DNA from: Micromonospora pallida
GTDB taxonomy: Bacteria > Actinomycetota > Actinomycetes > Mycobacteriales > Micromonosporaceae
Length of the DNA: 64,000 nucleotides
Assembly (NCBI RefSeq): GCF_900090325.1
Contig: NZ_FMHW01000002.1
Location: 62,001 to 126,000, forward strand
Direction of reading: 5' to 3'
The notes beneath the pieces were generated by a model that was not told the DNA's origin, did no database searches, and saw only the letters and a program-made list of their open reading frames with translations. This document shows, piece after piece, positions 40,122-48,696 of this stretch. Made by a program: the position numbers and the translations under genes. Within the stretch, counting starts at the first letter, position 1. Each line of letters starts with the position of its first letter.

Positions 40122-41852
40122 ATGGCAGGCGTGTCGAGTCTCCTGCGTCGCGTCGGCGTCGCGTCCGCCCTGCTGGCCGTCCTGACCGGGTGCACGGGTC
40201 CGGCGGAGCGTCCCACCACCCCGGCGACCTCGGGTGCCGCGACCCCGTCGACCGGGCCGTCGGCGGCTCCGGCGCCGGCCGGGGACCCTGCCGCCCGGGC
40301 GGCCGCGCTGGCGGCCACGCTGCGCGACGAGGACCTGGTCGGGCAGGTGCTCATGCCGTACGCCTACGGCAGCTCGGCGACCGACGTCTCGGCCGGTTCG
40401 GCCCAGGGCAACCGGGCCCTGGCCGGGGTGTCCACGCCGGCCGAGATGATCGCGAAGTACCGGCTCGGCGGGCTGATCCTGGTCGGCTTCTCCGCCGACG
40501 ACCCGACCTCGGGCAACCAGGAGACCACCAACGTCGACAACCCGAAGCAGGTCCACGGCCTGACCACCGGACTGCGGGCCGCCGCCGGGAAGCTCCCGGC
40601 CGGTAGCGCGCCCTTCCTGATCGGCACCGACCAGGAGTACGGCGTGGTCACCCGGATCACCGACGGGGTGACCCAACTCCCCAGCGCCCTCGCCGCCGGA
40701 GCGGCCGACGACCCGGCGCTCACCGAGGCCGCCTGGCGGGCCGCCGGCACCGAACTCGCCGCCATGGGGATCAACATGGACTTCGCCCCGGTCGCCGACG
40801 TCCTCGCCACCCGCAGCACGGTGATCGGTTCGCGGTCCTTCGGCGCCGACCCGAAGCGGGTCGCCGCCCAGGTCGGCGGGGCGGTCCGGGGGTTGCAGGG
40901 CGCGGGCGTGGCGGCCAGCCTCAAACACTTCCCCGGGCACGGGCACAGCGCCGCCGACTCGCACGCCGAACTGCCGGCGCTCACCCAGTCCCGGAAGGTT
41001 CTCGACACCGGGGCGTTGCCCCCGTTCACCGGCGGCATCGACGCGGGCGCCTGGGCGGTCATGTCGGCCCACCTCGACGTCAAGGCCGTGGACCCGGGCA
41101 CCCCGGGCACCTTCTCCCGCAAGCTCCTCACCGACGTGCTCCGGGGGCAGCTCGGCTTCCAGGGGGTGGTGATCACCGACGGGATGAACATGGCCCCGGC
41201 GAAGCGCTACCCGCCGGGCGAGGCGGCGGTGCGGGCGCTCAACGCCGGCAACGACCTGATCCTCATGCCGCCGAACGTGACCCAGGCCTACGACGGGCTG
41301 CTCGCCGCGCTGCGCGACGGCTCGCTGCCCCGTACCCGGCTGGTCGAGGCGGTCACCCGGGTGCTGACCCTGAAGTTCCGGCTGGCCGACCGGCCCGCCC
41401 CGGACCTGTCCACCCTGGGCGACGACGCCCACGACCAGGCGGCCCGTGCGCTGGCCGCCGCCGCGGTGACCGTGCTGCGCGGCTCCTGCACCGCGAAGGT
41501 CACCGGGCCGGTCACCGTCTCCGCCTCCGGCGGGCGGGAGCGGACCCGGGCCGCGCTGACCGAGGCGCTGACCGCCGCCGGGGTGCGGGTGGTGCCCAGC
41601 GGCGGCACGGTGGTGCACCTGGTCGGCTACGGCGACGGCACCGCCGACCTGCGCGCCGACGCCGACGTCACGGTCGCCATGGACACCCCGTACGTGCTGG
41701 CGAAGGCGAAGTCGCCGACGTTGCTGGCCACCTGGTCGTCGAGCCGCGCGTCGATGGCCGGGCTCGCCGCCGTGCTGGCCGGCAAGGCCCGTCCCACCGG
41801 GCGGGCCCCGGTGTCGGTGACCGGCCTGCGCCCGCCGGCCTGCTCCCGCTGA
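40122..41852 (+). CDS. Glycoside hydrolase family 3 lipoprotein (beta-N-acetylhexosaminidase-like)
   Basis: A 576-aa lipoprotein. The lipobox LAVLTGC lies near residue 25. The GH3 catalytic barrel (about 70-410) carries PFLIGTDQEYG, KHFPGHGHSAADSH (the His/Asp dyad of NagZ-type enzymes) and the nucleophile Asp in VVITDGMNM. A second Rossmann-like domain from about 450 ends in a short tail. Such enzymes release GlcNAc from peptidoglycan or glycoproteins at the cell surface. ATG at 40122 gives the signal peptide directly; the ribosome site is weak. Confidence 0.92.
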   Translation: MAGVSSLLRRVGVASALLAVLTGCTGPAERPTTPATSGAATPSTGPSAAPAPAGDPAARAAALAATLRDEDLVGQVLMPYAYGSSATDVSAGSAQGNRALAGVSTPAEMIAKYRLGGLILVGFSADDPTSGNQETTNVDNPKQVHGLTTGLRAAAGKLPAGSAPFLIGTDQEYGVVTRITDGVTQLPSALAAGAADDPALTEAAWRAAGTELAAMGINMDFAPVADVLATRSTVIGSRSFGADPKRVAAQVGGAVRGLQGAGVAASLKHFPGHGHSAADSHAELPALTQSRKVLDTGALPPFTGGIDAGAWAVMSAHLDVKAVDPGTPGTFSRKLLTDVLRGQLGFQGVVITDGMNMAPAKRYPPGEAAVRALNAGNDLILMPPNVTQAYDGLLAALRDGSLPRTRLVEAVTRVLTLKFRLADRPAPDLSTLGDDAHDQAARALAAAAVTVLRGSCTAKVTGPVTVSASGGRERTRAALTEALTAAGVRVVPSGGTVVHLVGYGDGTADLRADADVTVAMDTPYVLAKAKSPTLLATWSSSRASMAGLAAVLAGKARPTGRAPVSVTGLRPPACSR

Positions 41853-42079
41853 CCGTCCGCCCCGCGCTCGGGGCAGCCCCTGCGCGTCCGGCCCGGTGTG
41901 CAGGCGGCGGGGACGGCGACCCGACCCGGTGGGCAGCCCGCGCGCCCGGCCCGGCGGACCTCGACCGGCACGTCGCCGGTGAGGCCGTGGGGCAGCCCGC
42001 GCACCCGGCCCGGCGGGCGGTTCCGGCTGGTAGCGTTCGCCTCGTGCGCCGACGGAGCGGGTGAACAGGGGCGAGTGCG

Positions 42080-43168
42080 GTGACGCGACCGGAGCCCGTC
42101 CTCTCCGTGGTGGTGCCGATGTACAACGAGGAGGGCGTCCTGCCGGCGTTGGCCGGCCGGCTCCGCGCCGTCCTGGCCGACCTCGGCGAGCCGTACGAGG
42201 TGGTGGCGGTCGACGACGGCAGCGACGACGGCACCCCCGCCGCCCTGACCGCGCTGCGCGCCGACTGGCCGCAACTGCGGGTGCTCCGACTGCGGCGCAA
42301 CAGCGGGCACCAGGCCGCCCTGGTCGCCGGGGTGCTGCGGGCCCGGGGCCGGTACGTGGTCAGCATCGACGCCGACCTCCAGGACCCACCCGAGACGATC
42401 GTCGAGATGCTCCGCGTGGCCCGCGCCGACGACCTCGACGTGGTCTACGGCGTCCGGGCCGACCGCAGCACCGACAGCCCCTTCAAGCGGTGGACCGCCG
42501 GCGGCTACTACCGGTTGATGCGTCGCCTGGTCGGCAAGCAGGTGCCCGCGCAGGCCGGTGACTTCCGGCTGCTCAGCCGAGCGGTCGTCGAGGCGCTGCG
42601 GGACCTGCCCGAGCCCGCCCCGGTGCTCCGGCTGGTGGTGCCCTGGCTCGGCTTCCCCAGCGGGGAGGTCACCTACCAACGCCACCGGCGGGCCGCTGGG
42701 CAGACCAAGTACCCGCTGTCCCGGATGGCCGGACTGGCCGCGCAGAGCGTCACCAGTTTCTCCGCCGCGCCGCTGCGCTTCGCCACCTGGCTCGGGCTCG
42801 CCGGGGTGGCGGTCTGCGGCCTGCTGGTGGTCTTCACCGTCGTCGCCTGGGCGCTCGGCGGCACGGTCGACGGCTGGCCCTCCCTCTACGTGGCGATCCT
42901 CTTCCTCGGCGCGGTGCAACTGCTCTGCCTCGGCCTGCTCGGCGAGTACGTCGGCCGGATCTACACCGTGGTGCAGGGCCGCCCGGCGTACGTGGTGGCC
43001 GCCGACAGCGCCGCCGACGGGCCGGCGCACCGTACCGCCGACCGGGCCACGCACCGTACCGCCGACGGGCTTGCCGACCCCGACGCACCGGCCGCCCGGT
43101 CCGGCGACCCGGTCGATTCCCCGGACGCCGGTGACGCGGTCGGCCCGCTGGCCGACAGCCTGCGGTGA
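42080..43168 (+). CDS. GT2 glycosyltransferase, polyprenyl-phosphate sugar type (DPM/GtrB-like)
   Basis: A 362-aa membrane glycosyltransferase. The GT2 core has SVVVPMYNEEG, VVAVDDGSDDGTP and SIDADLQDPPETI, the DXD-type motifs of dolichol-phosphate mannose and GtrB enzymes. Two membrane helices follow at about residues 240-265 and 275-300, ending with YVGRIYTVVQGRPAYVV, as in GtrB. The last 45 residues are a disordered Asp/Ala tail. It transfers a sugar from a nucleotide donor to polyprenyl phosphate at the inner face. Its stop overlaps the GTG of the next membrane protein, so the two likely act together. Confidence 0.93.
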   Translation: MTRPEPVLSVVVPMYNEEGVLPALAGRLRAVLADLGEPYEVVAVDDGSDDGTPAALTALRADWPQLRVLRLRRNSGHQAALVAGVLRARGRYVVSIDADLQDPPETIVEMLRVARADDLDVVYGVRADRSTDSPFKRWTAGGYYRLMRRLVGKQVPAQAGDFRLLSRAVVEALRDLPEPAPVLRLVVPWLGFPSGEVTYQRHRRAAGQTKYPLSRMAGLAAQSVTSFSAAPLRFATWLGLAGVAVCGLLVVFTVVAWALGGTVDGWPSLYVAILFLGAVQLLCLGLLGEYVGRIYTVVQGRPAYVVAADSAADGPAHRTADRATHRTADGLADPDAPAARSGDPVDSPDAGDAVGPLADSLR

Positions 43169-45432
43169 CCGCGCTCGCCGCCGAGGCCCCGTCGGGCGTC
43201 GCGCCGACCCGCCGTCCGGTCGCCGTCCGCGTCGCCCCGGCCCTGGTCGGGTACGCGGTCGTCGCGGTCGTCCTGCTCGCCACCGGCACGCCCGCCGTGG
43301 ACCTGGCCCGGTTCACCGGGTACGCGCTGCTCGCCGTACTGCTTCCCGGCACGCTGGTCTACCGGGCGCTGCGCGCCCGCCCGCACACCCTGGTCGAGGA
43401 TCTGGCGGTCGGCGCGGCCGTCGGGCTGGTGCTGGAGCTGGCCGGCTGGGCGGTTTTCACCGGGCTCGGCGTACCGGGCCTGCTGTGGCTCTGGCCGCTG
43501 GCCGTGGTGCTGCCCTTCGTGGCGGTGCCCCGGCTGCGCCGGCACTGGCGGGTCACCGGGTACACCCCGGTCCCGGCCGGCTGGGCGTGGTCGCTGGCCG
43601 CCGTGGTCGCCGGTTTCACCTGGTACGTGGCCGAATCGTTCCTGCGTCGCAACCCGGTGCTCCCCACCGGTGAGGGACAGGCCCAGTACATCGACCTGGC
43701 GTTCCAGCTCTCGCTGGCCGGTGCGGCCACCCACCAGATGCCGCCCGAGGTGCCGCAGGTGGCCGGGGAACCGCTGCACTACCACTGGTTCGGCTTCGCC
43801 CACCTGGCGGCAGCCAGTCTGGTCAGCGGGGTAGACCTGCCCACGGTCTTCTTCCGGCTGGCCGTACCGGCGCTCTGCGCGCTCGCCGCCGTACTGGTCG
43901 CGGTGGTCGGCTGGCGGGTCAGCGGCCGGGCGTACGCGGGCGTCGGCGCGGCGGCCCTGATGTTCACGGTCGGGGAGTTCGGCTACGAGAACGGCGTCCG
44001 CCAGCTCTTCGGCACCCAGGCCACCTTCATCGTCTGGGGCAGCCCGTCGATGACGTACTCCTGGGTGTTGCTGCTGCCCCTGATCGCCGCGCTCGCCGAG
44101 GTCGTCGGCCGGGCCCGGGGCAGCGCGGTGCCGGCGCTGGGCCGGGGCGCGTGGGTGCTCGCCGCGCTGTTCCTGGCCGCCTCCACCGGTGCGAAGGCCA
44201 GTTCGGTGCCGGTGGCGCTGGGCGCGCTCGCCTTCACCGCCGTGCTGCTGTTGGTGGTACGTCGCCGGCTGCCCCGCCGGTTGCTCGGCGCGGTCGGGCT
44301 GGCGCTGGCCGCGCAACTGTTCGCCACCGCCGTGCTGTTCCGGTTCGTCAGCCATGGGGTCACCGTCGACCCGTTCTCCGGGCTGCGCCCGTACGTGCCG
44401 TCGACCGGCTCGCTCACCGCGCTGACCTGGGTCGCCGTGGCCGTGGCGTTCCTGCTGAACCTCCAGCTCCGGCTGGCCGGCGTGGCGGCCCTGGTCGGGT
44501 TGCGCCGGGGCCGGCTGGAGCCGGTGCAGCTCTTCCTGCTCGGCGGCGCGCTCGCCGGGCCGGCGATCTACCTGCTGGTCGGGCACCCGGGCAGCAGCAA
44601 CCAGTACTTCGTCCGGGCCGGGTTCGCCTTCGGGGTGCTGCTGTCCGCCTGGGGGTACGCCGAACTGGTCGAGCGGGCCGGGCTGCCGGTGCGCGGGCGG
44701 GTGCTGCTCGCGGTCGGGGCGGCCGGGTTCGCGCTGCTGCTCACCGTGATCCAGCTCCGGTATCCGGCGACCGTGGAGCCCGGCCCGGCGTACGGGCCGG
44801 TGCTGCCGCTGCTGCGCTGGGCGGTCGCGCTGGTGGTGGTGGCGATCGTGCTGGCGCTGCTCTGGCCGGCGCTGGTCGGTGGCTGGCCCGCGCTCGCCCG
44901 ACGGGGTGCGGTGGTGCTGCTCACCGGCGCGCTGGTGGCCGGTGCACCGGGGCTGGTGCTGGACGCCGCCGCCGCACGGCGGTACCCCAACGGCGGGGCG
45001 TACGCGGTGGTGCCGATGCCGGCGTCCCGGGTCGAGGCGGCCCGCTGGGTGCAGGCGCACAGTGCTCCGGACGACGTGCTCGCCACCAACGTGCACTGCC
45101 GGGTGGTGGTGGACGGCTGGTGCGACGCCCGCTCGTTCTGGCTCAGCGGGTACGCCGAGCGTGCCGTGCTGGTGGAGGGCTGGTCCTTCGCCCCCCGGAT
45201 GGTCGGCCTGCCCGGTGGCGCGTACGCCCCGTTCTGGGACCAGGAACGGCTGCGCGCCAACGACGCGGCGTTCACCGCCCCCAGTGCCGCCGGGCTGGCC
45301 GGGCTGCGCGACCGGTACGGCGTCCGCTGGCTGGTCCTGGACCGCTCGGTCACCCCGGAGAACCCCGCGCTTGCCGACCTCGCCGACCTGCGCTTCCGCA
45401 ACGACCGGGTGAGCGTCTACCGCCTCCGCTGA
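43165..45432 (+). CDS. Large polytopic membrane protein, GT-C-like
   Basis: A 755-aa protein with about 13 membrane helices. The first is near residues 20-35 (ALVGYAVVAVVLLATG). A long outer loop contains NPVLPTGEGQAQYIDLAFQLSLA and EPLHYHWFGFAHLA. The soluble C-terminal region (about 620-755) has HSAPDDVLATNVHC and RDRYGVRWLVLDRSV. Layout and pairing with a polyprenyl sugar transferase suggest a GT-C glycosyltransferase using the lipid-linked sugar. Start GTG overlaps the previous gene as GTGA. The acceptor is unknown. Confidence 0.85.
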   Translation: MTALAAEAPSGVAPTRRPVAVRVAPALVGYAVVAVVLLATGTPAVDLARFTGYALLAVLLPGTLVYRALRARPHTLVEDLAVGAAVGLVLELAGWAVFTGLGVPGLLWLWPLAVVLPFVAVPRLRRHWRVTGYTPVPAGWAWSLAAVVAGFTWYVAESFLRRNPVLPTGEGQAQYIDLAFQLSLAGAATHQMPPEVPQVAGEPLHYHWFGFAHLAAASLVSGVDLPTVFFRLAVPALCALAAVLVAVVGWRVSGRAYAGVGAAALMFTVGEFGYENGVRQLFGTQATFIVWGSPSMTYSWVLLLPLIAALAEVVGRARGSAVPALGRGAWVLAALFLAASTGAKASSVPVALGALAFTAVLLLVVRRRLPRRLLGAVGLALAAQLFATAVLFRFVSHGVTVDPFSGLRPYVPSTGSLTALTWVAVAVAFLLNLQLRLAGVAALVGLRRGRLEPVQLFLLGGALAGPAIYLLVGHPGSSNQYFVRAGFAFGVLLSAWGYAELVERAGLPVRGRVLLAVGAAGFALLLTVIQLRYPATVEPGPAYGPVLPLLRWAVALVVVAIVLALLWPALVGGWPALARRGAVVLLTGALVAGAPGLVLDAAAARRYPNGGAYAVVPMPASRVEAARWVQAHSAPDDVLATNVHCRVVVDGWCDARSFWLSGYAERAVLVEGWSFAPRMVGLPGGAYAPFWDQERLRANDAAFTAPSAAGLAGLRDRYGVRWLVLDRSVTPENPALADLADLRFRNDRVSVYRLR

Positions 45433-45465
45433 TCCGCACCGACACCCCGCCGCCGGTTTCTGTAG

Positions 45466-45556
45466 TGGTAGCAGGGGTCCCCTGCTCATCAAAAAGCGTG
45501 AGGAGGGGTCCCCTGCTCATCAGAAAACGTGAGCAGGGGACCCCTCCTACCACCTC
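45466..45556. repeat. Compound palindromic repeat, family 1 (three cores)
   Basis: Three tandemly placed cores: GCAGGGGTCCCCTGC near 45471-45485, GAGGGGTCCCCTGC near 45504, and GCAGGGGACCCCTCC near 45533-45547. The last two form a hairpin with 19-bp arms around a CATCAGAAAACG spacer. It lies between the convergent membrane protein and PIG-L genes. Confidence 0.85.
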
Positions 45557-45582
45557 AACCGGTGCTTGCCGGGTCGGTCGGG

Positions 45583-45818
45583 TCAGCGCACGCTGACCTG
45601 GTCGGCCCGGGCTCCGTCGCCGGCCTCGAAGGCGGCCAGCAGGGACGTCGGCGTGCCACCGGCGACCGGCACCACGACGGTCACCGACCGGCCGGCGGTC
45701 AGGTCGACCGTGTGGCTGCCGAGGGATCGGTCACCGTCCCAGGTGTACAGGTACGCCGTGCCGGTGCGGTCGGCGCGCAGGGTCACCCGTACGCCGTCCC
45801 GGGTCACCTGCTGGTCGG
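45583..45818 (-). pseudogene. Frameshifted C-terminal domain of the PIG-L protein
   Basis: Beyond the in-frame stop at 45819 the sequence continues, in the neighbouring frame, as a well-formed beta domain (VTDQQVTRDGVRVTLRADRT, DGDRSLGSHTVDLTAG) and ends in a normal stop at 45583. A single missing base in the GGGG run near 45830 would join them as PEG-ALRVTD. It has no start of its own. Either a real frameshift mutation or a sequencing error. Confidence 0.7.
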
Positions 45819-48281
45819 TCACCCGCAGTGCCCCTCGGGCAGCTTCGCCACGGCGGCCGGGGCCACCCCGTCCACTGCGGACTGCGCGATGGTCTGCGGG
45901 CTGTGCACGCTGCGGGCGGCGGTGTCCGGGAAGACCGGCTTGCTCGGCTCCCGGTCGCCCGGGGTGTAGCCGGGCAGGGTCATCAGGCCGTACCGGTACG
46001 GGTCGGCGCGCACCCCGGTGAAGGTGGACCAGCCCAGCCGGGACTGCGAGCTGAGGTCCTGGGTGTCCGAGTCGTAGACCAGCACGTTGAAGCCCATCCG
46101 GGCCGGGTCGACCGCGTCCGGCAGCACCGCGAACGGGATGCTCGCCTCGATGGTGTAGCCGGTGTACGGCTCGCTGACCTTGCTGACCACGGTCATCCCC
46201 GGCGCGGTCTGGGCGCCCGGGCCCTGCCGGTTGTCGGCGTCGCGCTGCCAGCACGGCGGGTTGCCGTTGGCCGGGTCGTCGGTGATCGGGAAGATGCCGG
46301 CCTTGAACACGGTGGAGGTGTCCGAGGAGTCGCCCTTCGGGTCGACGATGATCTCGACGCTGTCGGTTCGCCGCTGCCGCTTGCAGTCCTGCGGCACCAC
46401 CTTCTTGCCGAGTACGTCGTCGGTGACCTGCACGATCACCTTCAGCGCGTCCTCGGTGTACGCGATCCGACCCTTCGCCGAGGCGTCCTGCCCGGTGACG
46501 GCCTGACCCTCCCAGATCCGGGAGAAGTCCAGTTCCTCGCCGGGGTATTCGCCCGGTGCGGCCTCGCCGTCGACGGCGTGGTCGTGCCCGGCGTGCGGGA
46601 CCTCGCTGGTCGGCACGATCTCCAGGGCGCCGGTCTCGACGTTGGTGCCGGAGCCGCTGGTGGTGGTGATGGTGATGCCGTAGTCGCCGTTCTCGCCCCC
46701 CTCGTTGGCGGTGGGCAGCGATGGGTCGCTGTTGGTCACGGTGAAGGTGACCGCGCCGGTCGCCCCGGCGGCGAGGTCGGTGTAGCTCTTCGTCGCCGCG
46801 TCGGCGGTGAAGCCGGCGGGTAGACCGAGGGTGACGCTGCCGCTCTGCGGGGTCGTGCCGTGGTTGCGCAGGTCGACGCGGACCTGGCGGCTCTTGCCGG
46901 AGCCGAGGGTGAGCACCGGCTTGATCAGGGTGTCGAGCTGCGGGTAGCCCTCCGCGCCGGCCCAGTCCCGGAACATCCCGACCTCGGGCAGCGGCTCCAG
47001 GGTGCCCCGCACGTCGGCGACCACCCGGACGGCCCGGTCGGTGCGGCCGGCGCCCTGGCCGGTGGTGAGGGTCGCGCCGAGCAGTGACTGCTGGTTGGTG
47101 TCGGCATCGGCCGGCACGGTGACGGTGAAGGTGGTGGTGCGTTCCTGGCCCGGGGCGACCGCGCCGCGCAGCGCACCGGAGCCCGTGGCGGTCCAGCCCT
47201 CGGGCAGGCGCAGGGCGACCGTCGGCGTGGTCAGCGCCCGCTTCGCGGCCCGTACGTGGGCGGTGACCTCGACGGTCTGACCGGGGGTGAGGTCGAACCG
47301 GTCGGCGGTCAGGTGGAACTCGGTGTCCTCGGGGAGACCGCCGTTGACGGCCGGGAGCACCGAGCCGCGCAGGATCGCCTCGGGGGAGGTGTCCGCCGGG
47401 TCGTACGGCACCCGGCTGTCGACCAGCGTGTAGAAGTCGCAGCGCTGCTGTGCCGGGTTGGTCGGGGCGGCGGCGGTGTTCGCCCAGCCCTGGGTGACGT
47501 AGTCGCGGCGGGCGTCAACCTCGATCTCGGCCCAGGACTTGCCGGTCTTGCTGAGGGTGCCCTCCCAGACGCCGAAGACCTGGTCGGTGGGGACCGTCGG
47601 GGTGAAGCTGGTCGCGCAGGCCGGGCCGGCCGACGAACTGCCGGTGCCGCCGGTACGGAGGAACTTCGCCGGCCGGAACGGCGTGAGCCCCTCCTCGCTG
47701 AGCTGCTCGGGGAACGCCTTCGGGTCGGCGGCGGCGTGGAACGCCTCGGCGGCGAACCGGGCGGCCTGCTGGTGGTTGCCGTGGTTGCCCGGGGTCGGCG
47801 ACGGGTTCATGGTCATGACGATCTCGGGCCGGGTCTGCCGGATCACCCGGACGATCTGGGCCAGGGTGTCGTCGTGGCCCCAGATCTGCTCGGACAGGGG
47901 CGCGGAGGCGGTGTACCAGAAGTCGACCCGGTCCAGGTTGTAGAGGTTTTCCACCCCGGCCCGGCCGATGGCGGTGCGTTCCTCGCGCTCCCGGATGATG
48001 CCCAGCGGCGGGCCCTCCTCCAGGCCGACCGCGTTGCCGCCGCCCTCACCACGGGTGATGGTGACGACGCCGGAGCGGACGCCGAAGTTCTCCTTCCACT
48101 GGCCGAGGGTGGCGAGGCTGCCGGCCTCGTCGTCGGGGTGGGCGCTGACGAAGAGCACGTCCAGGTCGACCGCGTCGGTCGGCTTGGCGTCGGTGGTGCC
48201 GTCGGGGGCGGCGAGGGCGGCGGGTGCCCCGGAGAGGGCCAGGGCGAGCGCGGTGGGTAACAGGAACGCCTTGAATCGCAT
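45819..48281 (-). CDS. Secreted PIG-L-family N-deacetylase with beta-domain tail
   Basis: An 820-aa exported enzyme. The signal peptide (MRFKAFLLPTALALALSGAP) ends near ALA. The PIG-L domain (about 40-260) has the zinc motif LFVSAHPDDEAG and a later HGNHQQAARFA, the His-Asp-Asp/His set of GlcNAc-type deacetylases such as MshB. Two or more NEW3/CARDB-like beta domains follow (from about 390), then a DOMON-like carbohydrate-binding region with YTEDALKVIVQVTDDV and YTIEASIPFAVLPD. ATG at 48281 follows GGAAGGATCC. Divergent from the ROK repressor, so it is probably in the same regulon and removes an acetyl group from an extracellular amino sugar. The C-terminus appears frameshifted. Confidence 0.9.
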   Translation of the reverse strand: MRFKAFLLPTALALALSGAPAALAAPDGTTDAKPTDAVDLDVLFVSAHPDDEAGSLATLGQWKENFGVRSGVVTITRGEGGGNAVGLEEGPPLGIIREREERTAIGRAGVENLYNLDRVDFWYTASAPLSEQIWGHDDTLAQIVRVIRQTRPEIVMTMNPSPTPGNHGNHQQAARFAAEAFHAAADPKAFPEQLSEEGLTPFRPAKFLRTGGTGSSSAGPACATSFTPTVPTDQVFGVWEGTLSKTGKSWAEIEVDARRDYVTQGWANTAAAPTNPAQQRCDFYTLVDSRVPYDPADTSPEAILRGSVLPAVNGGLPEDTEFHLTADRFDLTPGQTVEVTAHVRAAKRALTTPTVALRLPEGWTATGSGALRGAVAPGQERTTTFTVTVPADADTNQQSLLGATLTTGQGAGRTDRAVRVVADVRGTLEPLPEVGMFRDWAGAEGYPQLDTLIKPVLTLGSGKSRQVRVDLRNHGTTPQSGSVTLGLPAGFTADAATKSYTDLAAGATGAVTFTVTNSDPSLPTANEGGENGDYGITITTTSGSGTNVETGALEIVPTSEVPHAGHDHAVDGEAAPGEYPGEELDFSRIWEGQAVTGQDASAKGRIAYTEDALKVIVQVTDDVLGKKVVPQDCKRQRRTDSVEIIVDPKGDSSDTSTVFKAGIFPITDDPANGNPPCWQRDADNRQGPGAQTAPGMTVVSKVSEPYTGYTIEASIPFAVLPDAVDPARMGFNVLVYDSDTQDLSSQSRLGWSTFTGVRADPYRYGLMTLPGYTPGDREPSKPVFPDTAARSVHSPQTIAQSAVDGVAPAAVAKLPEGHCG

Positions 48282-48696
48282 GCGGATCCTTCCGCTGGGC
48301 GCGGGTCCGGGCAGCGGCCGGCGGCGTCGGGCGCACGGCGGCACCGACGCGGGGTCGCGTTCGGACGGCTGATGGGGGACGGTCGGCGGGAGGCGCGGCA
48401 GGGCGCGGTCCACACCGGGGTACGCAGCGGTACGGGCATCCGTACACACTGGAAGGCCTTCGCCGGTGACGCTAGGGACCGGCGAGTCGGCCCGTCAATG
48501 CTTTGCAAGGTCTTTCTTTGTTTGCGGAAGAAATAAAGTCGGCCAAGCGGGCCATGATCACCCGGAGCATCCGGCTCGGCCACGCTTGGTCGACATCTCG
48601 TCAAGGCTGTGTTTCCCCAGGCAGTGAAGGCTCCCGCCGGGAGTCGAGACCCTTTCGTTACTTGACTCGTTAATTCGTTCGCCGTAGGAAGGAAGT
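48282..48696. promoter_or_regulatory. Divergent promoter/operator region of the ROK locus
   Basis: A 415-base gap with striking AT-rich islands in GC-rich DNA: AAGGTCTTTCTTTGTTTGCG with GAAGAAATAAAG around 48509-48538, and TTACTTGACTCGTTAATTCG around 48657-48676. ROK repressors of the NagC type bind AT-rich operators, so these two islands are likely operators or promoters for the PIG-L gene and the transporter operon. Confidence 0.6.
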
